A stretch of DNA of 64,000 nt from Actinomycetes bacterium (lineage in GTDB: Bacteria > Actinomycetota > Acidimicrobiia > Acidimicrobiales > RAAP-2). Positions 56,474 to 64,000 of the stretch are shown one piece after another. The stretch's first letter is position 1, and each line of letters starts with the position of its first letter. A model generated the notes under the pieces. That model was given only the letters and a program-made list of their open reading frames with translations. It had not been told where the DNA came from and ran no database searches. Both the position numbers and the translations under genes were made by a program. The stretch spans positions 1-64,000 of the forward strand of contig JAJYGN010000087.1 in the NCBI GenBank assembly GCA_021790675.1, given 5' to 3'.

Positions 56474-57628
56474 CTAGGTTACGTGGCGCCCGTCGCCGTC
56501 GAAGTCGGCGAGGCCCTCACTCAAGCGCGCCGCCAGCACCGTCCAGTCGAACCGCTCGCGCGCGACGCGCGCGGCCTGCGCGCCGAGGGCCTCGCGCCGC
56601 GGCGCGTCCCTCAATAGCGCGGCCATCGTGTGGGCCAGTGCGCGCGCGTCGCGCGGGTTGTCGACGACGACACCGGTCACGCCGTCCTCGACGGCCTCGT
56701 GGCTGCCGCCGGAGCGTCCCGCGACCGTCGCGACACCACAGGCGCCGGCTTCGACGAACACGATGCCAAAGCCCTCCTGTTCGAGTCCCAGCCAACGGCG
56801 CCGACAGTCCATCACCATGAGATCACTGGCCCCGAGCCAGCCCACCAGCTCCTCGTCGGCCACCCGACCGATCAGCTCGACCGGCGCGTGGATTCGACGA
56901 CTCAGTTTCTCGAGCCGACGGGCGTCGCGACCCGCGCCGCCGATCTGTACGCGCAGGTTGGGGAAGTCGCCGACGAGCAGGGCACTAGCGCGAATCAACG
57001 TGTCCATCCCCTTGCGCGGTACAAGGCGCGAGTAGGAGGTCACGAGCAGGTCGTCGTCAGCAAGACCCCGACGTTGCCGCGTCTCGCGACGGGCGTCAGC
57101 ACTCGAGGGAACGAACCGCGCAGTGTCCACCCCCGGGGGAACCTGAAGGATCGGCGGCGTGCGCTCGGCGGCGCAGCGCCGAGCCTCGCCCTCGACGTAG
57201 GCGCCGGCCGCCACCGCCACCGCCGCGTGGCGCAACACGTGGCGCAGCGAGGACGCGACCAACGGCAGGCGCGCCGGGATCGTCACCTCAGCCCCGTGGA
57301 GGATCACGCCGTAGGGCCGCGACAGGCCCGGCCCCAACAGCCCCAGCGGCCACGCCGGATCGAGCAGGACGAGCTCCGGGTCGTGGCGCGCGATCGCCGC
57401 CTCGATCGCGCGCTTGGCCCTCGGCGTGGGCAAATAGAGCGTCGAGGCGGGGATTCGTTCGATCACCAGCTCGGACTCGCGGTCGAAGAACGCCGCGTCA
57501 GGGTGCGAGGAGGCCGTTAGAACGACGGCTCGTCCCACCTCGAGCCGTCGCCACAGTTCCTCGAGGTAGACCTGGATTCCGCCGGTCTTGGGCGGGAAGT
57601 CGTTGGTCACGAGGAGGTGGCGCGCCAT
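56474..57628 (-). CDS. GT4 glycosyltransferase (PimB-like)
   Basis: LLVTNDFPPKTGGIQVYLEELWRRL, YSRLVPRKGMDTLIRA, EGFGIVFVEAGACGVATVAGRSGGSHEAVEDGVTG. Confidence 0.9.
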   Translation of the reverse strand: MARHLLVTNDFPPKTGGIQVYLEELWRRLEVGRAVVLTASSHPDAAFFDRESELVIERIPASTLYLPTPRAKRAIEAAIARHDPELVLLDPAWPLGLLGPGLSRPYGVILHGAEVTIPARLPLVASSLRHVLRHAAVAVAAGAYVEGEARRCAAERTPPILQVPPGVDTARFVPSSADARRETRQRRGLADDDLLVTSYSRLVPRKGMDTLIRASALLVGDFPNLRVQIGGAGRDARRLEKLSRRIHAPVELIGRVADEELVGWLGASDLMVMDCRRRWLGLEQEGFGIVFVEAGACGVATVAGRSGGSHEAVEDGVTGVVVDNPRDARALAHTMAALLRDAPRREALGAQAARVARERFDWTVLAARLSEGLADFDGDGRHVT

Positions 57629-57652
57629 GGGCCACCACGCTAATGCGGTCCC

Positions 57653-57874
57653 CTAGTCGGGGGTCGACGTCGCCGCGTGGTCGCGCTGGAATCGCAAGTG
57701 AGGCATCATCCCTTGGCTGGTGAAGAGTTCGACGACGTCGACGTCGCGCGTCGTCATCTCGAGGTGCTCCGGATCGCCACCGAGTACGAAGGTCACCAAG
57801 CAGTCCGCGCAGTCCGGCGTATTGCGTCGCACGCAGTCGCTGCAGCTGATGGATAGTTCGATGTCGTGTGCCAT
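57653..57874 (-). CDS. Small Cys-rich conserved hypothetical protein
   Basis: MAHDIELSISCSDCVRRNTPDCADCLVTFVLGGDPEHLEM; RBS AAGGGGTGAT. Confidence 0.65.
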   Translation of the reverse strand: MAHDIELSISCSDCVRRNTPDCADCLVTFVLGGDPEHLEMTTRDVDVVELFTSQGMMPHLRFQRDHAATSTPD

Positions 57875-58037
57875 ATCACCCCTTGCTCACCTCTGACACT
57901 GCCAAGCGGGTGTGACGTCCGGATCGGCACGGCGCGATCCACGCGCGCCACGCCCCGACGCGGCGCGAAGCAGTAAGTTCGCTCGTGGAGCCGTGTAGCA
58001 AGTTCAGCGCCGGCGACGGCGCGAAGCGAGGAGGATC

Positions 58038-58271
58038 GTGGCCGACCAGGACGACCCCATCGAGCGTTTTCTCGACCAGCCGGCGGAACACGGCGTGGGC
58101 GACGACGATGTCCCCACGCCCCGACCTGCCCCTCCACGTGGATTCTGGAAGTCGGTGAACCACTTCCTCTTCGAAAAAGAGCCGAGCGACTACTCCTCGA
58201 TCGCTCCGCGCGGCGCCGATGGGAGGCGCACAAGACTGTTCTTCTTCAACGGCAACGGCCGGGGCCGCTAA
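58038..58271 (+). CDS. Small hypothetical protein
   Basis: MADQDDPIERFLDQPAEHGVGDDDVPTPRPAPPRGFWKSVNHFLFEKEPS...; AGGAGG upstream of the start. Confidence 0.45.
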   Translation: MADQDDPIERFLDQPAEHGVGDDDVPTPRPAPPRGFWKSVNHFLFEKEPSDYSSIAPRGADGRRTRLFFFNGNGRGR

Positions 58272-58325
58272 CACCGAGAAACTGCTCGCGTGGTCGACCG
58301 GATCGACACGGGTCAACGAAACGTC

Positions 58326-58715
58326 TCATGCTTCCAGGCGACTGGTGATCTCCGCGGCCACCTGGGCAGCGGAGAACGCGGAACCCTCGTATGTGACGAC
58401 TCCGCGCTCGGGATCGATCAGGACGAAGAACGGCGCCGAGCGTATCTCGAGATCGCGCCAGAGCCCCGGTGCGATGACGACACCGCTGTCGCGCCACGAG
58501 TCATCCTCGGCCGCGGCGACCACCACGACGTCAACCGCTCCGAGCGAAGCGTTTCCGCGGACGAAGTCGCGGCACCCGTCACAGTGGGGCTTGACCGCGA
58601 CCACAACCGTCGCGCGGGTGAACGTGCGCTCGACCTCGACCCCCGCCGCGTCGCGGCCGCGAAATCCCGCCGGCGCCGGGCGCTCTCGCGGAGCGTCGAC
58701 GCTGCGCAGCTCCAT
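58326..58715 (-). CDS. Thioredoxin-like protein
   Basis: AVKPHCDGCRDFVRG CxxC, FFVLIDPERGVVTYEGSAFSAAQVAAEI; start MELRSVDAP at 58715, ATGA overlap. Confidence 0.65.
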   Translation of the reverse strand: MELRSVDAPRERPAPAGFRGRDAAGVEVERTFTRATVVVAVKPHCDGCRDFVRGNASLGAVDVVVVAAAEDDSWRDSGVVIAPGLWRDLEIRSAPFFVLIDPERGVVTYEGSAFSAAQVAAEITSRLEA

Positions 58716-58924
58716 CAGGCGTCCTCGGTGACTTCCTCCACACCTCGCCCGTGGCCGCACCAGCGGCAGATCACCGAATCGATCGTGCGCGTGATTACCT
58801 CTGGCTCTTCGATCGACAGGTCACCGCCCACGGTGAAGTGGTAGAAGGAGCGCACCGACGTCGTCTCCACGACGTCGAAACGAGTCAGGTTGCCGCAGGC
58901 GCTGCAGCGATAGCGAGTAGTCAC
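58715..58924 (-). CDS. Zinc-ribbon-like small hypothetical protein
   Basis: MTTRYRCSACGNLTRFDVVETT...CRWCGHGRGVEEV. Confidence 0.65.
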   Translation of the reverse strand: MTTRYRCSACGNLTRFDVVETTSVRSFYHFTVGGDLSIEEPEVITRTIDSVICRWCGHGRGVEEVTEDA

Positions 58925-59515
58925 TCACTCACGGTATCGGTTGGACAACGACCTCGAACGCCACTCGGTCGGTGCGGGCGGCTCGTAGAAGCCGGGAGGC
59001 GCCACGGCCTCGAAGTTGAACTCGGTTCCCTGGACAGCGAGGTCGTGGGCGCGTCGCGCCCGCTCGCGATCGATCAAACGGGCCAGGGCCGCCGGATGAC
59101 GCACCCGCCCCACGTACATCGAACCCGCCAGCGTCTCAACGAACAGCTCACCGCGCCGGCTCAATCGCTCACCGACGCGCTGCTCGACGCGAGTAGCGAG
59201 CACGTCCATGAACTCGATCGAGTGGAGATAGTGACGCACGGCGCCACCCTCGATGACGATGCGCTGGCTGGTCACGTGGATCTTGTGCGAGCGCCACTGC
59301 CACACCCGGGTGATGACGAGCAGCGCGCTCGGCCCGACGAGCAGCGCGCCGAGGAGCAGACGGTGCGCGTGGACAGAGGAGTAGTGCGCCGCGCCGTAGT
59401 CAACGAGGACGATCGCCGTGACGAGAGCGAGCAGGGGCCGCGCGAGGCCGCGGCCCACCGGTGTCACACTCACGACGCGCGCCTCGCCGTCTCGGACCGT
59501 CACTCGTCGACCCAT
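58925..59515 (-). CDS. PH-domain-like membrane protein
   Basis: Two hydrophobic segments then QWRSHKIHVTSQRIVIEGGAVRHYLHSIEFMDVLATRVEQR. Confidence 0.7.
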   Translation of the reverse strand: MGRRVTVRDGEARVVSVTPVGRGLARPLLALVTAIVLVDYGAAHYSSVHAHRLLLGALLVGPSALLVITRVWQWRSHKIHVTSQRIVIEGGAVRHYLHSIEFMDVLATRVEQRVGERLSRRGELFVETLAGSMYVGRVRHPAALARLIDRERARRAHDLAVQGTEFNFEAVAPPGFYEPPAPTEWRSRSLSNRYRE

Positions 59516-59572
59516 ACCTACCAGGCTAAAGACTTCGTGGCCCCGTTGCGCGCTTCGTCACCGAGACGTCAC

Positions 59573-59944
59573 CTAGGTATTTCGCAGGGTTCTCGCCGCC
59601 ATGACGAAGTAGTCATCGAGCTCGCGCGCCTGCTCGGGCGAGAGCGAATCCGCCAGGGTCGCCATCGCGGCGCGCATCGCGCCCAGCCACGCCTCGCGCG
59701 CCTCGTCGTCAATCGTGAAGGGCACGTGTCGCATGCGCAGTCTGGGATGTCCCCGCTCGTCGCTATAGGTGGTGGGTCCGCCCCAGTACTGGATCAAGAA
59801 GAGTTGAAGGTGCCGGCGAGACTCGCTGAGATCCTCGGGGTACATGGGCCTCAGGATCGGATCGAGTACGACGTGCTCGTAGAAGGCGTCCACCAGCTCG
59901 ATGAAGAACGACTCGCCCAACTCGTCGTATAACGCCAACGCCAC
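59573..59944 (-). CDS. Truncated hemoglobin (group II-like globin)
   Basis: FIELVDAFYEHVVLDPILRPMYPEDLSESRRHLQLFLIQYWGGPTTYSDERGHPRLRMRHVPFTI. Confidence 0.92.
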   Translation of the reverse strand: MALALYDELGESFFIELVDAFYEHVVLDPILRPMYPEDLSESRRHLQLFLIQYWGGPTTYSDERGHPRLRMRHVPFTIDDEAREAWLGAMRAAMATLADSLSPEQARELDDYFVMAARTLRNT

Positions 59945-59980
59945 GCCTCCACGTTAGATCGGCCCTCGTACACTTCCTTC

Positions 59981-60907
59981 GTGACCTCGAGTGCTGCCGC
60001 GAAGTGGGTCCCGCGCTACGTGGCCATCGGACTCGCGTGGGGATGCTCGTTTCTCTTCATCAAACAATCGCTCACGTTTCTCACTCCCGTGGGCGTCGCC
60101 TTCTCGCGCTGGCTGCTCGGAGCCCTCACGCTGCTCGCGATCTCGCGCGTGCGCGGCGTGCGACTCCCGCCGCGGGGCCCTGTGTGGATCCACCTCGCCG
60201 TGATCGCCCTCATCTTCAACGTCGGCCCGGGAATACTCTTCGCCTTCGCTGAGACCCGGTCGACGTCGATTCTCGCCGGACTGGTGAACTCGCTGACGCC
60301 GCTCACCTCTCTCTTCTTCATCTCGGTCATCTTTCGCGACGAGCCGGTCACGCACGCGCAAGTGTTGGGAATGGCGGTGGGCCTCGTCGGCGTCGTCGTC
60401 CTCCTTGGCGTCTGGCGTGGTGTGGGCGCAACCTCGTGGGTGGCGGTAACGGCGCTCGGCTTCGCGGTCAGCCTGTACGGCGTGACCTTCCCCTACATCC
60501 GTCGTCACCTCACGCCGCGCGACCTCGCGCCGTCGTCTCTCGCCAGCGCCCAAATGATCCTCGCGACGATTTTCCTCGCTCCGGCCTTCGCCCTGGACGG
60601 CCTCAACGGTCACGCGCCCACTACGGGGTCGCTCGTGAGCCTTCTGCTGCTCGGCGCCATCGGCAGCGGCTTTGCCTACATGTGGAACTTCGAGGTCATC
60701 GCGGCCGCCGGCGGCGCGATGGCGAGCACCGTGACATATCTCACGCCGATCGTGGCGATCCTCGCCGGCGTCAGCATCTTGCACGAGCCCCTCTACTGGT
60801 TCGAGCCCGTCGGTGGCGCGATCGTACTGGTGGGTGCGGCAATCGGACAGGGTCGACTACGTCGTCGTCATCCAGTGGGCCTTCGGCCGATGGATCAGCC
60901 CCGGTAG
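59981..60907 (+). CDS. EamA/DMT family transporter
   Basis: Two EamA repeats; ten predicted TM segments. Confidence 0.88.
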   Translation: MTSSAAAKWVPRYVAIGLAWGCSFLFIKQSLTFLTPVGVAFSRWLLGALTLLAISRVRGVRLPPRGPVWIHLAVIALIFNVGPGILFAFAETRSTSILAGLVNSLTPLTSLFFISVIFRDEPVTHAQVLGMAVGLVGVVVLLGVWRGVGATSWVAVTALGFAVSLYGVTFPYIRRHLTPRDLAPSSLASAQMILATIFLAPAFALDGLNGHAPTTGSLVSLLLLGAIGSGFAYMWNFEVIAAAGGAMASTVTYLTPIVAILAGVSILHEPLYWFEPVGGAIVLVGAAIGQGRLRRRHPVGLRPMDQPR

Positions 60908-60930
60908 ACTGGTCCAAGTCCTTCGGGGCG

Positions 60931-61002
<72 letters not shown>

Positions 61003-61089
61003 CTCCGCATTTGTCGCTGCAGAGTAGTAATCCCTTGGCTTTTCGATTGACCAGCAGTGTCCGCTGTTATCCATGAGACCCCGCTGTGT

Positions 61090-61138
61090 GATGCCCAGAG
61101 ATGCCCAAACGGTCGAGAAGATGCCCACGAGATGCCCA
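61090..61138 (+). repeat. Four exact GATGCCCA repeats, roughly helically phased
   Basis: Copies start at 61090, 61100, 61120, 61131 (spacing 10, 20, 11 bp). Confidence 0.85.
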
Positions 61139-61229
61139 CGGAGTGCCCGTCACCCATCCGTTGACTCCCCTGAGGGGTGGTTGGCGAGCTCACGACGGTC
61201 TTTCCGGGTGGACGCGAGAGCGACTCCGG

Positions 61230-62453
61230 CTACATCTCACCAAGCGCGCGAAGCTGCGATCGAACAGTGTCGAGCACTTCGGGGGCGAGGTCCGGGGTCT
61301 CGTTCGCGGCGAGCTCGATCGCCTGAGGCACACGTGACACCAGGTCGCCGACGACGCCGCGCGCCGTCTCTCGTGACATGCCCCAGCGCGCGGCCTCGTT
61401 GATGACTCGTGTGCCGGTGACACGGTCAAGTCGTTGAACGCCATCGACGTACATCGCGAGATACTCGACTCCGTAGCGGAGTGTCGACATGACGTCATAG
61501 AGCGGCGCGAGAGACAATGCACCGTCTCGAGTGTGAAGGAGCGAGTAGTTCTTGGCGTGCGCGTCGCCGTTGGCGACCACCACGTGCACGACGAGGTACG
61601 CCAGCATCGTCGAGAGCGACGCGGGATCGACGCCGTTGAGCGTGTCGGCCAGGTCGCGAAGACCCAGTCCGCCGTCTTCTTGGTACTTGCGACTCGGCGG
61701 ATACCCGAGGGCCTGGCAGAAGTCCTCTTGATGGACTCGCTCGACGGTGCCGTCAGGGTCAACTCTGCGATCGAAGCGCTCGACGACGAGCACGGGGCGT
61801 CCGTGCACCTCGATCGTCTCGACCTCGGCGACGGGCACGCCCAGGTGCTTCGCGAACCTCATGCAGAACGCCTCGTTGGCCACCGAGCGAGGAACTCGCC
61901 GTATCTCGGGCTTCAAGATGTGCGTCGATGGCGTGCCGTCGACGGGTCGACCCCACCGCCCGTCGGGCATGCGCGTGAGAAGCAGCTTCTGTTGTGCTCC
62001 GCCCAGTGATAGACGGACGCGAGTGCTCGCTCCCAGGGGCGCGGTGCGGAGATTGGCGAGGAGATCGCCCAGCTGATCGTCATCGATCGGCTCGGCCGTC
62101 GTGGTCGTCTCCGGCTGTGTCTGTGGATCACCCTCCGCCTGGATGACGAGCGCGCCGGCGCACTCCCTCCCCAGTGCTGCGAGCATACCGAAGACGTCGT
62201 CAGCGCGAAGTCCGAGTTGCACGGCGATCGCCCCGAGTGGTTCCTCTTCGGGCAGTAGGCCCGCCAGGAAGGGCCGCACTGCAGCACTGCCAAAGGTCTC
62301 CGCCGAGACGGGCAGCGACAGAGACAGCAGTGGCGTACCCGGAGCGAACGCGTTTCGTGCCTCGGGCGTGTAGGCCAGGCGCAGACGCTGCCTGGTTCGT
62401 TCAACGGTGGCGACTCGCACGCCATAGAGCCACAGCTCGAGGACGTCGGCCAC
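61230..62453 (-). CDS. hipA: HipA-family serine/threonine kinase toxin
   Basis: LELWLYGVRVATVERTRQRLRLAY, RLSLGGAQQKLLLTRM, THILKPE, LVVHVVVANGDAHAKNYSLLHTRDGALSLAPLYDVM. Confidence 0.94.
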   Translation of the reverse strand: MADVLELWLYGVRVATVERTRQRLRLAYTPEARNAFAPGTPLLSLSLPVSAETFGSAAVRPFLAGLLPEEEPLGAIAVQLGLRADDVFGMLAALGRECAGALVIQAEGDPQTQPETTTTAEPIDDDQLGDLLANLRTAPLGASTRVRLSLGGAQQKLLLTRMPDGRWGRPVDGTPSTHILKPEIRRVPRSVANEAFCMRFAKHLGVPVAEVETIEVHGRPVLVVERFDRRVDPDGTVERVHQEDFCQALGYPPSRKYQEDGGLGLRDLADTLNGVDPASLSTMLAYLVVHVVVANGDAHAKNYSLLHTRDGALSLAPLYDVMSTLRYGVEYLAMYVDGVQRLDRVTGTRVINEAARWGMSRETARGVVGDLVSRVPQAIELAANETPDLAPEVLDTVRSQLRALGEM

Positions 62454-62710
62454 TACCAGTCCGCCCTCTCAAGAGTCATACGGACCCCCAGGCGCTTGAG
62501 GATCGCGACGATCCGTCGCAGCTGCTCGGTCTCCTGGCCGTTCTCCAAACGAGACAGGTAGGGGGCACTCACGCCGATGCTGTCAGCCAACTCCGCCTGA
62601 GAGAGTCCAGCCAGGACGCGAAAGTGACGAATGGCTGGCCCAATCGACGCGGCGGTGTACACGCGATATGGGTCTTCTGGGGCGGTGATGTTGGACTTGC
62701 TCATATTCAC
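62453..62710 (-). CDS. hipB: HipB-family XRE antitoxin
   Basis: IGPAIRHFRVLAGLSQAELADSIGVSAPYLSRLENGQETEQLRRIVAILKRLGV; overlaps the hipA start. Confidence 0.92.
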   Translation of the reverse strand: MNMSKSNITAPEDPYRVYTAASIGPAIRHFRVLAGLSQAELADSIGVSAPYLSRLENGQETEQLRRIVAILKRLGVRMTLERADW

Positions 62711-62733
62711 AATTTAGCGCATTTTGTCACTGA

Positions 62734-62786
62734 TTACGAATATTCGTAAGACCAGTCAAACAGCCAGGAGTTACGAATATTCGCAA
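62734..62786 (-). promoter_or_regulatory. hipBA promoter/operators: two 16-bp palindromic sites
   Basis: TTACGAATATTCGTAA (62734-62749, perfect) and TTACGAATATTCGCAA (62771-62786, one mismatch), 37 bp apart; the first overlaps a minus-strand TTGACT-N17-TAATCA promoter. Confidence 0.8.
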
Positions 62787-62939
62787 GTTCCCATTAACGG
62801 TCTCCTGTCACCAGCACTCATTCACCCGGTGCCGAGGCGACCAGCCCTGTACCGAGCGCACGGGGAATCCGTAGGTCCGCATCAGGACTGCTGAAAGCGA
62901 ATCATTCGCGCTAGAAGATGACGTCGACCCGCAGCAAAC

Positions 62940-64000
62940 TCACGGAGCTGGCTCAGTAGAGGACGCCACCAGTCGTCCGAGGGCCTCGGCTATGAGACGG
63001 TCGCGGTCCCTCGTCGCGTGCTGGTAGCGCATGGCGGCCACCGCCGAGGAGTGGCCGGCGCGGTGCATGAGTTCGACGGTTGTCGCCCCGGTCGCCGCGG
63101 CCAGCGTCAGACCGGTGTGTCGGAGGTCGTGGAGTCGAAGATCAGTACGTCCCACTCGCACTCGAGCGCGCTGCCAGGCAACCTGCAGCACGTTGGCTCC
63201 CAGCGGGACACCGGTCTTGCCCGTGAAGACGTAGGCGTCCGGCTCGGGACCCGTGAAGCGCTCCAAATGGCTCTCGATCGCTGGTAGGACGAAGTCCGGG
63301 ATGGCGATAGTTCGCCGGCCGGCCGCGGTCTTGGGTTCCTTCACCAGCGCCTTACCGTGCATGGTGTAGGTGCGGCTCTGCTCGATGCGCAGGACTGCAT
63401 GATCGAGATCAATGTCCTGGCGACGAAGTCCGAGGAGCTCCGCCCGCCGGAGTTGGCACCACGTCGCGAGGGGGACAATGAGTCGCAGATGCGCTGGCAG
63501 AGCGGCCTCGAGTTCGGCGACTTCTCGCACCGTTGCCACGGGCCGTTCGGCCGCTCGTTCTACACCGGCGCCGTTGACCTTGCAGGGCGACGAGAGGATA
63601 AGTCCGTCAGCCACCGCGGTGTGCAAGATCGTCGACAGGAGTCGATACGCCTTCGCGGCCGTTGAGGCATAGTCCGCCGCCAGACCGGCGTGCCAAGAGC
63701 GAATCTTCGACGGTGCAAGGGCCACCAGGTTGATGGAGCCAAGGGCGGGGATGATATGTCGATCCAGCAGATGTTGATAGAGCTCGCGCGTGCGCAGCGC
63801 GAGGTCTCTTCTCAGAGAGAGCCACTCCGCGGCGTACTCCTTCAGCGTGATCGAGGACGAGCGTGGATCGATCCACGCTCCTCGGTGAAGGTCCGCTTCG
63901 ATCATCGAAAGTCGCGCCAAGGCGTCGGCTTTCGTGCGATATACACCGGCGGAGAGCGTTCGCCCCTCGACGCGATACAACGCCTGCCATCGACCCGAGG
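62940..64000 (-). CDS. Tyrosine-type site-specific integrase, truncated by the window edge
   Basis: Catalytic-domain motifs CQLRRAELLGLRRQDIDL, LHDLRHTGLTLAAATGATTVELMHRAGHSSAVAAMRYQHA; the frame stays open to the window edge (..RWQALYRVEGRTLSAGVY). Confidence 0.93.
   Translation of the reverse strand, partial: SGRWQALYRVEGRTLSAGVYRTKADALARLSMIEADLHRGAWIDPRSSSITLKEYAAEWLSLRRDLALRTRELYQHLLDRHIIPALGSINLVALAPSKIRSWHAGLAADYASTAAKAYRLLSTILHTAVADGLILSSPCKVNGAGVERAAERPVATVREVAELEAALPAHLRLIVPLATWCQLRRAELLGLRRQDIDLDHAVLRIEQSRTYTMHGKALVKEPKTAAGRRTIAIPDFVLPAIESHLERFTGPEPDAYVFTGKTGVPLGANVLQVAWQRARVRVGRTDLRLHDLRHTGLTLAAATGATTVELMHRAGHSSAVAAMRYQHATRDRDRLIAEALGRLVASSTEPAP

Overview
This is a GC-rich actinobacterial chromosome window; gene content suggests an Acidimicrobiia-like lineage, which is inference only. 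Most of it is ordinary core genome: tig-clpP-clpX-folC, a potABCD-like polyamine ABC operon, clpS/DUF2017, surE, siroheme/sulfite reductase genes, a pyruvate dehydrogenase E1a/E1b/E2 cluster, a B12-dependent ribonucleotide reductase (nrdJ), glpK, several acyl-CoA synthetases, desaturases and GT-C glycosyltransferases, and five tRNAs (Pro, Arg, His, Lys, Gly). There are two accessory segments. (1) 44760-47710 looks like two head-to-tail transposon-like elements with no recognisable transposase. Their ends carry matching 4-unit repeat arrays (22/22/23 bp spacing). The pair is bracketed by a 5-bp direct repeat (TCACG) that contains the nrdJ stop codon. The interior carries a Phd/RelE-like toxin-antitoxin pair and orphan ORFs. 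(2) An island adjoins tRNA-Gly, with a tyrosine integrase, hipBA with twin palindromic operators, and phased GATGCCCA repeats. Other signals are a putative ~250-nt structured ncRNA with its own promoter and terminator (41273-41577), a 41-bp dyad in front of the sulfite reductase operon, a pair of NrdR-box-like sites spaced exactly 31 bp in the nrdJ promoter, and a perfect 129-bp tandem duplication of a YHS domain in a permease gene. All calls come from reading the sequence; no database searches were run.
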